Shown here: in pieces, positions 1-64,000 of the stretch
Position numbering within the stretch: position 1 is the first letter of the stretch
How the letters are laid out: each line of letters begins with the position of its first letter
Assembly: GCA_036245525.1 (NCBI GenBank)
Contig: BTPG01000006.1
Span: 76,019,227 to 76,083,226, forward strand
Reading direction: 5' to 3'
Length of the DNA: 64,000 nucleotides
Source of the DNA: Semisulcospira habei
Taxonomy: Eukaryota; Mollusca; Gastropoda; Semisulcospiridae
Made by a program: the position numbers and the translations under genes
Notes under the pieces: generated by a model
Seen by the model: only the letters and a program-made list of their open reading frames with translations
The model's database searches: none
What the model was told of the DNA's origin: nothing

Positions 1-198
1 CAGACTTTGCTTCCTGGGTTAGGATCCTTTGGCGGTCATTGTTTAAAAAATCTGGATCAGTTTTATAAGCATGAAAATACGTTACAAAATGCAATATAAA
101 CCTATCGAACAAAAATTATGATTTTTAAAAAATGTAATTAAAAGTTGTTTTCTTGCCATGATTGAAGCACTTATTTTAAAATATTTTCTGCTTGCCAG

Positions 199-63457
<63,259 letters not shown>

Positions 63458-63534
63458 GTAGGTTTCTCCTTGTCAGGGCTTATTTCTGTTGAACGTCTTA
63501 TTGAGCGTCTCTGCATGAGAAAGTCGTCTGACCA

Positions 63535-64000
63535 GCAAGACGCAGACCCTGTAGCACCTAGCGCAAGGTAGATCATATTTCTGAAATCTTGATTTAACTC
63601 CAGAGAGCCTCGCAAGACGCAGACCCTGTAGCACCTAGCGCAAGGTAGATCATATTTCTGAAATCTTGATTTAACTCCAGAGAGCCTCGCAAGACGCAGA
63701 CCCTGTAGCACCTAGCGCAAGGTAGATCATATTTCTGAAATCTTGATTTAACTCCAGAGAGCCTTGCAAGACGCAGACCCTGTAGCACCTAGCGCAAGGT
63801 AGATCATATTTCTGAATTCTTGATTTAACTCCAGAGAGCCTTGCAAGACGCAGACCCTGTAGCACCTAGCGCCGGTAGATCATATTTCTGAAATCTTGAT
63901 TTAACTCCAGAGAGCCTCGCAAGACGCAGACCCTGTAGCACCTAGCGCAAGGTAGATCATATTTCTGAAATCTTGATTTAACTCCAGAGAGCCTCGCAAG
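63535..64000. repeat. 77-bp minisatellite
   Basis: About six units of GCAAGACGCAGACCCTGTAG ... TTTAACTCCAGAGAGCCT, 77 bp each, 97% or more alike by eye; one unit lacks two bases (GCGCCGG for GCGCAAGG). It continues past the window edge and begins 77 bases after the donor of exon 49. Confidence 0.95.

Noticed and set aside
63535..64000. Regular repeats considered as a CRISPR array
   Set aside because: The units are contiguous with no unique spacers, and the DNA is animal.

Overview
This is animal nuclear DNA. Spliced exons with canonical GT-AG introns run through the whole window, and the introns are packed with retrotransposon relics, palindromic miniature transposons and microsatellites. 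The very large MAM-repeat gene and the mix of DIRS-like, L2/CR1-like, RTE-like and piggyBac-like repeats suggest a lophotrochozoan, most likely a gastropod mollusc. That placement is an inference; no species can be named from the sequence.

One gene, on the + strand, fills the window and continues past both edges. I traced 49 exons (199-63457) that join in one frame into 7848 coding bases, or 2616 codons. They encode the end of one MAM domain, 14 complete MAM domains and the first two thirds of another. No signal peptide, LDL-receptor class A module, membrane segment or stop codon appears in the joined frame. The protein is probably extracellular, of the kind automatic pipelines call MAM and LDL-receptor class A domain-containing protein.

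Each domain is built from exon A (Cys-N-F-E start, DDFDW, TGP..DHT), exon B (YIE.SAPR, C..FWYHMYG.) and exon C (VFEG.RG..Y.GDIAIDD). The phases are A 1-1, B 1-0 and C 0-1. Short Thr/Pro linkers follow MAM-2, -5, -8, -11 and -14, that is, every third domain. The four complete [MAM-MAM-MAM-linker] blocks measure 1572, 1572, 1569 and 1572 coding bases, and domains in the same position of different blocks share signature residues. The gene therefore looks like a tandem array of a three-domain cassette of about 524 residues.

The introns hold three DIRS-like elements with inverted termini and an internal complementary region (8503-14885, 21389-25015 and a deleted minus-strand copy at 45550-46610). 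They also hold two L2/CR1-like relics (16600-18497 on +, 32186-34050 on -) and three shorter non-LTR fragments. Dozens of palindromic miniature elements are present. At least five families of these begin TTAACCC or TTAACTC and end in the complement, as expected for piggyBac-type MITEs with TTAA target duplications. A 77-bp minisatellite closes the window. I see no RNA genes, CRISPR arrays or other host protein-coding genes.
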